DNA from: Halapricum salinum
Lineage (GTDB): Archaea > Halobacteriota > Halobacteria > Halobacteriales > Haloarculaceae
Direction: 5' to 3'
NCBI RefSeq assembly: GCF_004799665.1
Contig: NZ_CP031310.1
Span: forward strand, 1,790,887 to 1,854,886
Length of the DNA stretch: 64,000 nucleotides
Shown here one piece after another: positions 1 to 8,700 of this stretch. The notes under the pieces are model-generated. The model saw only the letters and a list, made by a program, of their open reading frames with translations. It made no database searches and was not told where the DNA came from. Position 1 is the first letter of the stretch, and every line of letters begins with the position of its first letter. The position numbers were made by a program, and so were the translations under genes.

Positions 1-384
1 GTCGCCGACGCGGGCGTCGCCTCGGTCCTGCAACTTTTCGAGGAAGGCCTCGGCGAAGGCGATCGACGTCTCGGTGGTGATCCCTCCATCGAGTTCCTGA
101 CTGGCGGTCATACACGAGCCACCATAGAGTGGCCCCGCGGCGCCGCCGACCTCCGAGATGAGTGTCATGCCGACGGTCTTGACGATCTCCTGGGGGTCGG
201 CGCCGTCCATTTCCTCGACTTTTTTCAGGACGGCCTGGAAGCCACGGTTCAGGTTCGCGCCGTGGTCTGCGTCGCCGATCGCCGAGTCCAGATCCGTCAG
301 GTACTCCTTTTCGTCGGCGATCCGCGCGGTTACGTTCTCGATCGCCGCGAGCAGTGCCTCACGCTGGACCGATTCGTCTGCCAT
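1..384 (-). CDS. dhaL: Dihydroxyacetone kinase subunit DhaL (partial)
   Basis: ADP-binding subunit of dihydroxyacetone kinase, which phosphorylates dihydroxyacetone held by DhaK in the cytoplasm. The first 128 codons are present and the gene runs off the left edge of the window. The start ATG (complement of 382-384) opens MADESVQREAL. The Mg-ADP binding signature GDADHGANLNRGF lies near residues 40-52 and is followed by GGAAGPLYGGSCM, both diagnostic of DhaL. It lies 60 nt downstream of dhaK on the same strand, so the two are very probably one operon. A phosphotransferase partner (DhaM) would be expected beyond the window, but this cannot be seen. Confidence 0.93.
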   Translation of the reverse strand, partial: MADESVQREALLAAIENVTARIADEKEYLTDLDSAIGDADHGANLNRGFQAVLKKVEEMDGADPQEIVKTVGMTLISEVGGAAGPLYGGSCMTASQELDGGITTETSIAFAEAFLEKLQDRGDARVGD

Positions 385-444
385 ACGATACCAATCGGCG
401 AGCAAAAAGTAAACAGTTCCGGCGATTCCGGCCGAGCGAGACGC

Positions 445-1443
445 TCAGCGCTTCAGCGCGGGCGTGTCGGCCTCGTACGCGAGCAGCTCTTTGAGTTCGT
501 CGTCGACGGCACAGACCGTGATCGAGGCGCCCATCATGTCCAGGGAGGTCATGTAGTCGCCGACCATCGCGTCCCAGACTTCCAGTCCGTGGTCGTCCAT
601 CAGCTTCTGGACCTTCCGGTTGAGGACGAACAGCTCCATCTGTGGCGTCCCGCCCATCCCGTTGACGATCGTCACTACTTCCTGGCCGTCTTCGAGCCCG
701 AGGTCGTCGAGGACGCTGTTCGTCAGTTCCTCGGCGATGTCGTCGGCCGGCATCATGTCGACGCGCTCGGTACCGGGCTCGCCGTGGATCCCGATCCCGA
801 GTTCGATCTCGTCCTCGCCGAGGTCAAAGGTGGGTTCGCCCTTCTCGGGGGTGACACAGGACGTGAGTGCGGTGCCCATCGTCCCGACGTTGTCGATAAC
901 CTTCTCGGCGATTCGCTGGACCTCCTCGAGGTCGTCACCGCGGTGGGCGGCCGCGCCGGCGGCCTTGTGGACGAGGATCGTCCCACAGACCCCGCGCCGG
1001 CCCGAGGTGTACAGCGAGTCCTCGACGGCGACGTCGTCGTTGACGACGACCTGCGCGACCTCGGAGACCCCTTCCATCTCGGCCATCTCCGCGGCCGTCT
1101 CGAAGTTCATCACGTCTCCCTCGTAGTTCTTCACGACGCAGAGGACGCCCTCGCCCGCGTCTGTGGCCTGGATCATCTCACTCAGCTCGTCGGCCGTCGG
1201 CGAGGTGAACACCTCGCCCGCGGCCGCGCCGTCGAGCATCCCCTCGCCGACGTAGCCCGCGTGTGTCGGCTCGTGGCCCGACCCCCCGCCGCTGACGATC
1301 GCGACCTCCCCATCTACCGGCGCGTCGGCCCGTACGATCACGTTCGTCCCGTCGAGCCGGCGTAACTCCTCGGGATAGGCCGCTGTCATCCCATCGAGCA
1401 TCTCGTCGACGACGTCTCCCGGTTCGTTGATCAACTTCTTCAT
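445..1443 (-). CDS. dhaK: Dihydroxyacetone kinase subunit DhaK
   Basis: Substrate-binding subunit of dihydroxyacetone kinase, giving dihydroxyacetone phosphate for glycolysis. At 332 aa it is close to the usual DhaK length of about 330-356. The sequence shows SGGGSGHEPTHAGYVGEG (residues 51-68, catalytic His57 region), the conserved Asp in NYEGDVMNF (D110), and GIGIHGEPG with His220, the residue that forms the covalent hemiaminal with substrate in this family. ATG at 1441-1443 gives the canonical MKKLINEP start. dhaL follows 60 nt downstream, and a cupin gene ends 77 nt upstream on the same strand. Known role in haloarchaea: growth on dihydroxyacetone overflow from Dunaliella or Salinibacter. 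Confidence 0.95.
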   Translation of the reverse strand: MKKLINEPGDVVDEMLDGMTAAYPEELRRLDGTNVIVRADAPVDGEVAIVSGGGSGHEPTHAGYVGEGMLDGAAAGEVFTSPTADELSEMIQATDAGEGVLCVVKNYEGDVMNFETAAEMAEMEGVSEVAQVVVNDDVAVEDSLYTSGRRGVCGTILVHKAAGAAAHRGDDLEEVQRIAEKVIDNVGTMGTALTSCVTPEKGEPTFDLGEDEIELGIGIHGEPGTERVDMMPADDIAEELTNSVLDDLGLEDGQEVVTIVNGMGGTPQMELFVLNRKVQKLMDDHGLEVWDAMVGDYMTSLDMMGASITVCAVDDELKELLAYEADTPALKR

Positions 1444-1520
1444 GGTTCATTATGATAGTCGTCACGTATCGGCAAATACGTTTTTCTTTACTGGCACTCC
1501 GTCCAGCGAAGGAACGCCTG

Positions 1521-1832
1521 TCAGCGGTCTGTTCTCGGGGGGACGTAGAGATTGACAGTTTCCAGAGACGAGCCGTCGTCAGCGCCGATTTCGTGGCGCT
1601 CGCCGGCTTCGATACAGAGGAGATCGCCAGTCTCCAGGCTGTACTCGTCGCCGTCGACGACGGCCCAGCCCGAACCCGAATGGACGAACAGCCACTGATC
1701 GCTGTCTGCGTGGAAATTGTCGGGCCCGCCGGTCGACTGTCCGGGATCGAGGGTCATCTGGGCTGCCTGTGCGTCGTCGGTCTCGCTCACGACTTCGAAG
1801 AAGCGGTCGAACGCCAGGTGTGTGCGTCGCAC
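1521..1832 (-). CDS. Small single-domain cupin protein
   Basis: A 103-aa cupin-2 barrel. The sequence has the two cupin motifs in shortened form: a His-containing first motif around HADSDQWLFVHSGSG and the second motif around GDLLCIEAGERHEIG, where the last His is a usual metal ligand. The enzymatic role cannot be read from sequence; small cupins of this type include sugar isomerases, dioxygenases and metal-binding sensors. It lies on the same strand just upstream of dhaK (77 nt gap), so a shared transcript and some role in dihydroxyacetone or triose use are possible. Its start faces the divergent secreted-protein gene across about 110 nt. Confidence 0.8.
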   Translation of the reverse strand: MRRTHLAFDRFFEVVSETDDAQAAQMTLDPGQSTGGPDNFHADSDQWLFVHSGSGWAVVDGDEYSLETGDLLCIEAGERHEIGADDGSSLETVNLYVPPRTDR

Positions 1833-1941
1833 AGGTGACTCGTCGAGCGCGGAGACAAGATGTGTTCCGACTGGGGCTGCTCAAAGAGCCGTTTGAGGTT
1901 CCGATATCCCTTCTTAAGTGGGGTTTGTACGAGCGGATGCA

Positions 1942-2739
1942 ATGCGAACGAGAGTAGCCCTCCTCGTGGGCGCGGTCCTGCTCGCCGGTCTGGCGATGGC
2001 AGGCGCGGCCACGGCGACGCAGCCAGACGCACAGCTCGGAGACGAACAGATAAACGGGACAGACGGAGACAACGGGACCGACGTCGGGATCTGTATGATC
2101 GGCGTCGACAGTCCCTGCAACGGCGAGCAATGGGACGGTGACAACGAGACGACCGACAGCGACGCGAAACGGATCGGCGACGACGAGAACCAGTCCGACG
2201 ACAGCGCCGCTGGCATCTGCATGGTCGGTGCCGGCGGCCCCTGTAACAGCGACAATTCCTCGAGCGACAGCTCCAATCTGACGCCCGCCAACGACACCGA
2301 CGACGAGCGCCGGATCGGCTCCGGACAGAAAGACGACAGTGACGAGGCCGGAATCTGTCTGGTCGGTGCCGGTGGTCCCTGCAACGACGGGAATGACTCG
2401 GACGCTGGCGGCCAGCTGACGCCGGTCACTGACGAGAACCGAACTGGTGAGAATCGCACTACTGAGCCGGACAAAGACGACGGCGGCGAGGCCGGAATCT
2501 GCCTGGTCGGTGCCGACAGCGCCTGCAACGGCGAGCAGTTCGACGGTGACACCGAAAACGACGACGGCCGTATCGGCCAGGGCAACGATAGCGACAGCGG
2601 CGAGGCCGGGATCTGCCTGGTCGGTGCCGACAGCGCCTGTAACGGCGACTCGGGGCCGAGCGCCTCAATCGAATCGATCACGACGCAGCGACGGTCCACG
2701 GTCGACTTCCTCACGGGTCTGTTCGGCGCGCTGTTCTGA
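1942..2739 (+). CDS. Secreted acidic protein with five C-x7-C repeats
   Basis: A 265-aa exported protein of unknown function. ATG at 1942 is preferred over the in-frame GTG at 1918 because it starts directly at a signal peptide (MRTRVALLVGAVLLAGLAMA, followed by an AATA-type cleavage region). The mature part is a chain of N/D/S/T-rich linkers separating five copies of a 12-residue cassette: GICMIGVDSPCN, GICMVGAGGPCN, GICLVGAGGPCN and GICLVGADSACN twice. Each has two Cys seven residues apart. The C-terminus ends with a hydrophobic VDFLTGLFGALF. Paired Cys in an extracellular protein suggest disulfides or metal binding, but that is inference. The gene is divergent from the cupin gene and convergent with the exporter gene. 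I do not recognise a named family. Confidence 0.85.
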   Translation: MRTRVALLVGAVLLAGLAMAGAATATQPDAQLGDEQINGTDGDNGTDVGICMIGVDSPCNGEQWDGDNETTDSDAKRIGDDENQSDDSAAGICMVGAGGPCNSDNSSSDSSNLTPANDTDDERRIGSGQKDDSDEAGICLVGAGGPCNDGNDSDAGGQLTPVTDENRTGENRTTEPDKDDGGEAGICLVGADSACNGEQFDGDTENDDGRIGQGNDSDSGEAGICLVGADSACNGDSGPSASIESITTQRRSTVDFLTGLFGALF

Positions 2740-2791
2740 TCCCCGGTCACGCGCTCTCTTCCCCTTCCCTTTTCGCCGGCACTGCAGTCGA

Positions 2792-5392
2792 TCAGTCGTC
2801 TCCACCGGTAGTCGTCGTATCGAGGCCGGTCCGGGGCGACTGCTCGAAGTCAACGTCGCCCGGTCCGAAGACCCTGGTCCAGACGACCAGCAGGCTCGGG
2901 AGCACCAGTACCGTGCTCAGGAAGGCGTACACCAGCGCGAGCGCGACCAGCAGGCCGAACTGCGCGAGCTGTGGCATCGTCGCGAGCCCCAGCGTCGCGA
3001 ACGCCGCGACCGTGGTGACGAATCCACCGAACAGCGCGCCGCCGGTCCCGGCCATCGTGGCGAACAGCGCCGGCCAGACGCCGGACTGGCGGTCCAACTC
3101 CTGTTTGTAGCGCTCGCTGAAGTGGATGCTGTAGTCGACGCCGAGCCCGACCGTCAGCGAGGCGATCACACTGGTCAACAGGGTCAGCTCTTCGCCGAGC
3201 ACCCAGAGCGTGCCGAAGAACCACGCGACGCCGAACGTCACCGGGAGCAGCGTCACGAATCCCAGACTCGCACTGCCCTCGGTGAGACGGTAGCCGACGA
3301 TCAGGAGGACGTTGACGGCCACGAGCGTCACCAGCAGCGTGACGATGACGTTCTCGATCAGCGACCCGAGCGTCATCGAGAGGATGACGGCGTCGCCGGT
3401 CGGAACGGCCGTAATAGCTCCGTCGCCGGTTTCGAGGTCGGCCGCGAGCCCGCGGAGTGCGGCCGAGACGGCGTCGTCGCCAGCGGTCGGGACTGGATCG
3501 GCGATCACCAGCGCCGAGACGTACTCCCCATCGACTGTGCGTTCGAGGACGGTTCCTGCCAGTTCGGGCGCGGCGGCGAACAGCGCGTCGTACAGCGCGC
3601 CGACGTCACGGTCGGGGACGCCGTTGCCGTCGGTGTCGGCCGCGGCGAGGGCGGTGGCGAAGTCGGGATCGGCCCCGGCGACCCGTTGCATGGCCGACAG
3701 CGGCGAGACGAGCGTCGAACCCTCGGCCGTGGCGATGAACACGTCGCGGTCCGCGCCGGCGTCGGCCGCAGCCATCCGTTCGAGCGCGCGGTCGTCGGTG
3801 ATCGACCCGCGCAGGAGCACGTATCCGGCGGTCGCGTCGCTCTGGCGGAAGTTCGTCTCGACGTAGGTCAGCTTCTCCTTGGCCGTGTAGTCGCCGGGTT
3901 TGAACGGCTCCGGGAGCGCGTCCATCCAGCCCGGCGGGTCGTCGGCCAGGAACTCCTGGTCGGCGCTGGCATCGAGCTGGACGGCCCCGTAGGCCGCACC
4001 AGCCGAGACCACGAGCGCGAGCGCGAGGACGACCACGGGCGCGCGCCGGGCGGCGGTCGCGCCGGTCCCGAGCACGCCGCTGAACCGGCCGCCGCCGGCC
4101 CCGAACGCCTGCCTGGGTCTGTCGCGGCCAAGCCGGGCGAGTAGCCCGTCGATCTCGATCTTCAGCGCGGGAACGAGCGTCGTGAACACGAGCAACGCGG
4201 CCGCGAGCCCGAGCGTGGTCGCGACACCGAACGCCCGGATCTCCGCGAGGTCGCTGGTGAGATTCGAGAGAAAGCCCAGCCCGGCGGTCAAGGTGACCCA
4301 CAGCAGGGCGGCCCCGACCCCGACCAGCGAGCGCCGCATCGCGAGCCGGCTGGCCTCCCCGCGGCTGCGCTCCTCGCGGTGGCGCATGAAGGTGTGGATG
4401 GCGTAGTCGACGGAGATCCCGATCAGCAGCACGGGAACGCCGAGCGTGATGATGTCGTAGCCCGGAATCCCGAACCAGCCCATCAGGCCGAACAGCCAGA
4501 CCAGCACCAGTACGGTTCCAAGCAGCGCCAGCGCGATGTCGGCCAGTTTGCGGTAGGCGACGACCAGCGCGACGACGATCAATCCCAGCGCCAGGGGAAT
4601 GACCAGCGTCAGGCTGTCGGACATGGCGACGGCGTCCTCCTCGAGCAACGTCGTGAAGGTCGCGAGGAAGTACTCCGTGCTGGCCTGCTCGGCGGCGAGG
4701 TCGGCGATTGCTCGCTCACTGTCGAAGACTGCGGGCGAGAAGTCCTCGCCGAGTTCCGTCCCGCTGACGTCACGCGAGACGAGCGTCGCCCGCGCCTCGG
4801 CCGTCGCGTCGCCGGGCTCGAAGTCGACGGGGAGGAGCCGGAGCGTCGCTCCGGCGGCCGGCGCGTCGGGAGCGCCGGTCAGCACGCTCGCGACGACCGA
4901 GGCGACTTCGGCGTCGGTCATTCCCGCTAACTGCGCGATCTGTTCGTCCAGCGTGACGCCGGCGACCTGGGCGTGCAGCGTCGGCTCCGTCCTGCCCATG
5001 GCGGCAGTTGCGACGACGTTCTCGACGCCGACGATGGGCGTCCGGTCGGTCACCAGCGGGGCCGTCACGGTCGCGTCTGCGTACAGCGCCTGCTGGAAGT
5101 ACAGCCCGTCCAGCAACGCGGCCTTGCTCAGCGCCGAGCCCGACTCGTGATCGCGGGCGAACAGCTGGATGGTCGAGACGCCCTCGTCGCTACTGTAGGC
5201 GTCCTGGACGTACTCGATCGCGGCCAGCTCTTCGGAGTCGTCGATAAACTCCGAAGCGTCCTGCGGTGGGGCCGCTGGAATAGCCGACGCGCCGCTGGCG
5301 ACGACGACGGTCAGGACGAGCATCGCGACGATCACCAGCCGCGAGTGACCGGTGACCAGCTCCGAGAACCGTTCGAGGGGGTTCACGACCAC
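2792..5392 (-). CDS. RND superfamily (MMPL-type) transporter
   Basis: An 866-aa membrane exporter of the RND/MMPL superfamily, with two repeats of one TM helix plus a large extracellular domain plus five TM helices. The first TM follows immediately (residues about 18-38), and the extracellular domain contains the expected long Ala/Asp-rich segment. Each half carries the hallmark motif in the TM bundle: GISVDYAIHTFMRHREER and GLGVDYSIHFSERYKQE, whose Asp is the proton-relay residue. The start is GTG (5390-5392) or the in-frame GTG two codons on; the N-terminus is MVVNPLERFSELVTGHSR. The cargo is unknown; archaeal relatives are annotated as predicted exporters of lipids or drugs. It is convergent with the secreted Cys-repeat gene (52 nt between stops). 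Confidence 0.92.
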   Translation of the reverse strand: MVVNPLERFSELVTGHSRLVIVAMLVLTVVVASGASAIPAAPPQDASEFIDDSEELAAIEYVQDAYSSDEGVSTIQLFARDHESGSALSKAALLDGLYFQQALYADATVTAPLVTDRTPIVGVENVVATAAMGRTEPTLHAQVAGVTLDEQIAQLAGMTDAEVASVVASVLTGAPDAPAAGATLRLLPVDFEPGDATAEARATLVSRDVSGTELGEDFSPAVFDSERAIADLAAEQASTEYFLATFTTLLEEDAVAMSDSLTLVIPLALGLIVVALVVAYRKLADIALALLGTVLVLVWLFGLMGWFGIPGYDIITLGVPVLLIGISVDYAIHTFMRHREERSRGEASRLAMRRSLVGVGAALLWVTLTAGLGFLSNLTSDLAEIRAFGVATTLGLAAALLVFTTLVPALKIEIDGLLARLGRDRPRQAFGAGGGRFSGVLGTGATAARRAPVVVLALALVVSAGAAYGAVQLDASADQEFLADDPPGWMDALPEPFKPGDYTAKEKLTYVETNFRQSDATAGYVLLRGSITDDRALERMAAADAGADRDVFIATAEGSTLVSPLSAMQRVAGADPDFATALAAADTDGNGVPDRDVGALYDALFAAAPELAGTVLERTVDGEYVSALVIADPVPTAGDDAVSAALRGLAADLETGDGAITAVPTGDAVILSMTLGSLIENVIVTLLVTLVAVNVLLIVGYRLTEGSASLGFVTLLPVTFGVAWFFGTLWVLGEELTLLTSVIASLTVGLGVDYSIHFSERYKQELDRQSGVWPALFATMAGTGGALFGGFVTTVAAFATLGLATMPQLAQFGLLVALALVYAFLSTVLVLPSLLVVWTRVFGPGDVDFEQSPRTGLDTTTTGGDD

Positions 5393-5610
5393 CCTCCGAT
5401 CGAGAACGTCGAGCGGGCGATACCGTCACCGGTGACCTCACCAGTCGTGACGTGTCGATCTGTCTCCCCACGGTACATGCGGAACGAGACGCTCGCGAAG
5501 TATTTATAGACGTATTGATACTATCTGGTCTGTGTCGGCGTCGCACGGGTCCCGGCGACCGGCGGGTCGTGTCACTACTGGTATTTCTTCCTTGCCGGCG
5601 TAGGGGGAGC

Positions 5611-6056
5611 ATGAACGCACAGACCCGCTCAGACCGACAGCTCCCGAACACCGGTCCCTTCGATCGGCTGTACGATCGGGCTGCCGAGACGTTGCTCGGT
5701 CGCCAGGGGCTACTGGAGGGGGTGCTCGCGCGGTTGTGTACCGACCCCGTCGCCAACCTCCCGACGGTGACCGTCGAGACGATCGGGATGGCTCTACGGA
5801 CGAGCGACCTGAAGGCCGACTTTCCCGGCTCGGACAGCGCCGACTCGCTCGCGGCGTTCGAGGTCCGGTCCTCGTCGTCAGTGCGGGACTCGACCCGTTG
5901 TTCCCGACCGAGGCGATCAGCGAACGGGTGGACGTCCGGCTTCCGAGGCTCGAACGCCACGTGAGTCTATCCGAGGAACGGCACTTCCTGTCGAGGGCCG
6001 GCCAGCAACGGGTCCGCGAGGAGGTGCGGCCCTTCCTCGCCGCACACATCAAATAG
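5611..6056 (+). pseudogene. Alpha/beta-hydrolase remnant, frameshifted and 5' truncated
   Basis: Two adjacent frames make one C-terminal half of an alpha/beta-hydrolase. From ATG 5611 the first frame reads up to DLKADFPGSDSADSLAAFE. The second frame then continues PVLVVSAGLDPLFPTEAI and ends with SEERHFLSRAGQ and FLAAHIK. PVLVV..G.DPLFP and the His of ERHFL match the usual acid and His parts of the triad. The frame change falls at about 5863-5866 (gaggtccggtcctcgtc), where one extra C would restore EVPVLVV. The N-terminal half with the nucleophile is missing, so the gene is dead even without the frameshift. A sequencing error could explain the frameshift but not the truncation. Confidence 0.75.
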
Positions 6057-6065
6057 TGCCGCGGC

Positions 6066-7418
6066 TCAGCCCAGTTTCCCGCCGAGCACTTTCGCGGCCG
6101 TCAACACGGGGTCCCACGTCGGACTGAACGGTGGCGCGTAGGCCAGATCCAGGTACTCGACCTCTTCGACGGTCAGTCCGGCGTGCAGAGCGGTCGCGAC
6201 GGTGTCGATCCGTTTGGCGACGCCTTCCTCGCCGACGATCGTCGCGCCGAGCAAGCGGCCGGTCTCGCGGTCGCCGACCATCGTGATCTCCAGGTCGGTC
6301 CCCCCTGGGTAGTAGTGCGCACGCGAGGGTGCGGTGATCGACACCGAGACGGGATCGAAGCCGGCCTCGCTGGCTTCGCCTTCGTCGGTGAGCCCGGTCC
6401 GGGCGGCCGCCAGATCGAACGCCTTCAGGACGGCCGTCCCTGCGACGTCGCCGACCCGGGTTCGATCGCCGGCGACGGTCTGGCCGATCGCCCGGCCCGC
6501 ACGGTTTGCGGTCAGTGCCAGCGGGACGTGCGTCGGCTCGCCCGTCACGACGTGGTCCATCTCGGCGACGTCACCCGCGGCGTAGACGTCCGGGGCGCTG
6601 GTCCGGCCGTACTCGTCGGTCGCGACCGCGCCCGTCGCCCCCAGTTCGATCCCGGCGGCCTCGGCGAGTTCGACGTTCGGGACGACACCGGCCCCGACGA
6701 GGACGGCGTCGACGGGAACTGACTCTTCGGCGGTCTCGACGGCCTGGACCCGTTCGTCGCCGGCCAGCCGCTGTACCTGCGTGTCGAGGTGGAGGTCGAC
6801 GCCCTGCTCGCGGAGTTCCTCGGCGACGGCCTCGCCGACGGCTCCGCCGAACGTCGGAAGCACCTGCGGGAGCATCTCGAACAGCGACACGTCGAGATCG
6901 TGGGCCCGGAAGGCCTCGGCCATCTCGATGCCGACGTACCCGCCGCCGATCACCGCGACGCGTTCGAGGTCCGGTTCGGACTCGACGAACGCTCTGATCT
7001 CCCGGCCGGCCGCCATGCTGTGCAGGGTGAACACGCCGCCGCGGTCGAGACCGTCGATCGGCGGTTCGAGCGCCCGCGCGCCGGTCGCGATCAGGAGGTG
7101 GTCGTAGGACTGCTCGTAGGTCTCGGTCTCGGTCTCGACGGTTACCTGTCGGGTCTCGGTGTCGATCGCCGTCGCCTCGTGGCCCGTCCGGAGGTCGATG
7201 TCCCGCTCCTGGACGAACGACTCCGGCGGCACTGCGACGAGATCCTCGAGATCGGACACCTCTCCCTTGACGTAGTAGGGGAGACCACATGCGCCGTAGG
7301 AGACCCACTCTCCCCGTTCGAGGACGACGACGTCCAGGTCGGGATCGTCGCGCTTTGCTTTGCTCGCCGCGCTCATCCCCGCCGCGTCACCGCCCACGAT
7401 CAGGAACGTCTCCGTCAT
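6066..7418 (-). CDS. FAD-dependent pyridine nucleotide-disulfide oxidoreductase (CoA-disulfide reductase/NADH oxidase type)
   Basis: A 450-aa flavoprotein. The N-terminal FAD-binding dinucleotide fold is VGGDAAGMSAASKAKR. The single active-site Cys44 lies in SYGACGLPYYVKGE, the motif of the CoA-disulfide reductase / NADH oxidase / persulfide reductase branch rather than the CxxxxC of lipoamide-type enzymes. The NAD(P)H-binding fold is VAVIGGGYVGIEMAEAFR, and the second FAD motif is VYAAGDVAEMDH. The C-terminal dimerisation domain ends TWDPVLTAAKVLGGKLG. Substrate (CoA disulfide, O2 or polysulfide) cannot be decided by eye. The start ATG at 7416-7418 opens directly on the Rossmann strand. It is divergent from the glycosyltransferase gene across an AT-rich spacer. 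Confidence 0.9.
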   Translation of the reverse strand: MTETFLIVGGDAAGMSAASKAKRDDPDLDVVVLERGEWVSYGACGLPYYVKGEVSDLEDLVAVPPESFVQERDIDLRTGHEATAIDTETRQVTVETETETYEQSYDHLLIATGARALEPPIDGLDRGGVFTLHSMAAGREIRAFVESEPDLERVAVIGGGYVGIEMAEAFRAHDLDVSLFEMLPQVLPTFGGAVGEAVAEELREQGVDLHLDTQVQRLAGDERVQAVETAEESVPVDAVLVGAGVVPNVELAEAAGIELGATGAVATDEYGRTSAPDVYAAGDVAEMDHVVTGEPTHVPLALTANRAGRAIGQTVAGDRTRVGDVAGTAVLKAFDLAAARTGLTDEGEASEAGFDPVSVSITAPSRAHYYPGGTDLEITMVGDRETGRLLGATIVGEEGVAKRIDTVATALHAGLTVEEVEYLDLAYAPPFSPTWDPVLTAAKVLGGKLG

Positions 7419-7537
7419 ACCTCGTACTTGCGTAGCGAGACGGTAAAGAATTGCGAAAATTGTACAATTCTAATATAGCCACAAGATAACATAGAACGTC
7501 AATATAAGTTTGGAACAGTTTTTCGAGGATATTACGA

Positions 7538-7546
7538 AATCTATAA
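7538..7546 (+). promoter_or_regulatory. TATA box for the glycosyltransferase gene
   Basis: The AT-rich stretch 7440-7560 contains cgaaatctataatg with the TATA element about 28 nt before the ATG at 7572. This is the spacing of a haloarchaeal leaderless promoter. Confidence 0.55.
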
Positions 7547-7571
7547 TGCGTGCACAGCACACTACTATAGC

Positions 7572-8192
7572 ATGGACAGTGTCACGGTCGTCGTGCCGGC
7601 GTACGAGGAGGCGGGCCGTATCGGCCGTGTAGTCAGCGAATTAGTCGATCAGTATCGCGTTCTGGTCGTCGACGACGGCTCGACAGACGAGACGGCGGCC
7701 GAGGCCCGCGCGGCCGGGGCGACGGTCGTCGAACAGCCGACGAACGAGGGATACATCCCGGCCCTGAAGCGTGGATTTCGAGCCGCCGAGACACCGATCG
7801 TCGTGACGTACGACGCCGACGGTGAGCACCGCCCCGGCGACGTTGCACGGCTCGCCGGGGCGATCGAGTCACACGACCTGGATCTGGTGCTCGGCGCGCG
7901 CTCGACGATCCCCCGGCCATCGGAACGGCTGCTCAATCGACTGACACAGACGGAGGTCGACGTCACTGACTCCGGGACGGGCTTTCGAGCGATCCGACGG
8001 GACCTCGCGGTCGACCTCGAACTGGACACGGTCTGTACCTGCGGGACGCTCGTGCTCGAAGCCGCTGGGAAGGGCGCCCGGATCGGAGAGGTTCCGATCG
8101 AAACTCGCGACATCGAGAAGCCTCGGGGAATCGCCTGGGGCCACGCTCGACAGCTGTGGCACGTGATGGGACACCTGTGGCGGGCTCGATGA
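7572..8192 (+). CDS. GT2 family glycosyltransferase (dolichyl-phosphate sugar synthase-like)
   Basis: A 206-aa GT-A fold enzyme that would transfer a nucleotide-activated sugar, probably to a polyprenyl or dolichyl phosphate at the cytoplasmic membrane face. Visible motifs are VVVPAYEEAGRIGRVV at the start, LVVDDGSTDET, and the metal-binding DADGEHRPGD (DxD). There is no C-terminal membrane segment, so it is the short soluble form. Cys residues in TVCTCGTLVLEAAGKGARIGEVPI sit near the usual acceptor-side loop. The promoter spacing supports the ATG at 7572. No other glycosylation genes are adjacent, so the pathway (N-glycan, lipid or other) is open. Confidence 0.88.
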   Translation: MDSVTVVVPAYEEAGRIGRVVSELVDQYRVLVVDDGSTDETAAEARAAGATVVEQPTNEGYIPALKRGFRAAETPIVVTYDADGEHRPGDVARLAGAIESHDLDLVLGARSTIPRPSERLLNRLTQTEVDVTDSGTGFRAIRRDLAVDLELDTVCTCGTLVLEAAGKGARIGEVPIETRDIEKPRGIAWGHARQLWHVMGHLWRAR

Positions 8193-8211
8193 TACCGTCT
8201 ACGCGATCGCG

Positions 8212-8310
8212 TCAGTCACAGGACTGACAGACTGCATGCCGGCGGTACACTGTCGGCTCTTCGAGTTCTCGATCGCACTTCTGGCAGTGCTGGTACGCGT
8301 TGACCTGCAT
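8212..8310 (-). CDS. 32-aa double-CxxC zinc-finger microprotein
   Basis: A 32-aa reading frame with ATG at 8308-8310 and TGA at 8212-8214: MQVNAYQHCQKCDRELEEP, then TVYRRHAVCQSCD. It has two CxxC knuckles (CQKC and CQSC) spaced by 21 residues, which is the layout of the single-zinc-ribbon microproteins widespread in haloarchaea. Its role is unknown; known members affect motility, biofilm or metabolism through unclear partners. It is convergent with the glycosyltransferase gene. Confidence 0.6.
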   Translation of the reverse strand: MQVNAYQHCQKCDRELEEPTVYRRHAVCQSCD

Positions 8311-8462
8311 ACCTCGAAGATACGGCCTGGGACGTATACCTCTTGCAGAACGGGCGATTTCTGCCTGTTTTTAGGCCAACCAAAACCATGTCCCACTCTT
8401 CGCACGATCCTGAAACCATGGAAACCCTTTTTCGCTCTGCAGGCGAACTTTTAGGTCGGATC

Positions 8463-8684
8463 ATGGATGCCGAAGACCTGCGTACACAACTCGAACAGAA
8501 CGGCGAACTGATGACGGCGGTCTCGGAGTTCGACCAGCCGATCGAACTGCATCTGCACGACACCGAGATCACCGACGAGACTGTCACGCTGCAGTTGACC
8601 GACGGTGTGCTCACGTTCGACGTCGACGAGATCGTCGGCACCTGGCAACACACCCACTCACTTGCGGACCTCGGCCTGGAATAA
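8463..8684 (+). CDS. 73-aa acidic protein, copy A of a duplicated pair
   Basis: A 73-aa acidic protein (MDAEDLRTQLEQNGELMTAV...) of unknown function. The reading frame is open further upstream, but ATG 8463 is chosen because the second copy at 10373-10594 begins at the equivalent residue. The two copies match at 68 of 73 positions (differences at residues 4, 8, 9, 18 and 24) and share long runs of identical DNA in their 3' halves. Predicted features are an N-terminal helix followed by alternating strands (IELHLHDTEI, TVTLQLTDGVLTFDVDEI), a small beta-rich fold. It is convergent with the TrmO-like gene (16 nt between stops). Confidence 0.75.
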   Translation: MDAEDLRTQLEQNGELMTAVSEFDQPIELHLHDTEITDETVTLQLTDGVLTFDVDEIVGTWQHTHSLADLGLE

Positions 8685-8700
8685 CTCCGATAAATCGGTC

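Noticed and set aside
262-1365. Long plus-strand open frame opposite dhaK
   Set aside because: Mirror of the GC-rich dhaK codons; composition is Arg/Asp/Val-rich with no domain, while dhaK is certain.
2447-4144. 565-codon plus-strand frame across the secreted protein and the exporter
   Set aside because: Overlaps two well-supported genes in antisense or out of frame; Arg/Glu/Gln-rich shadow sequence.
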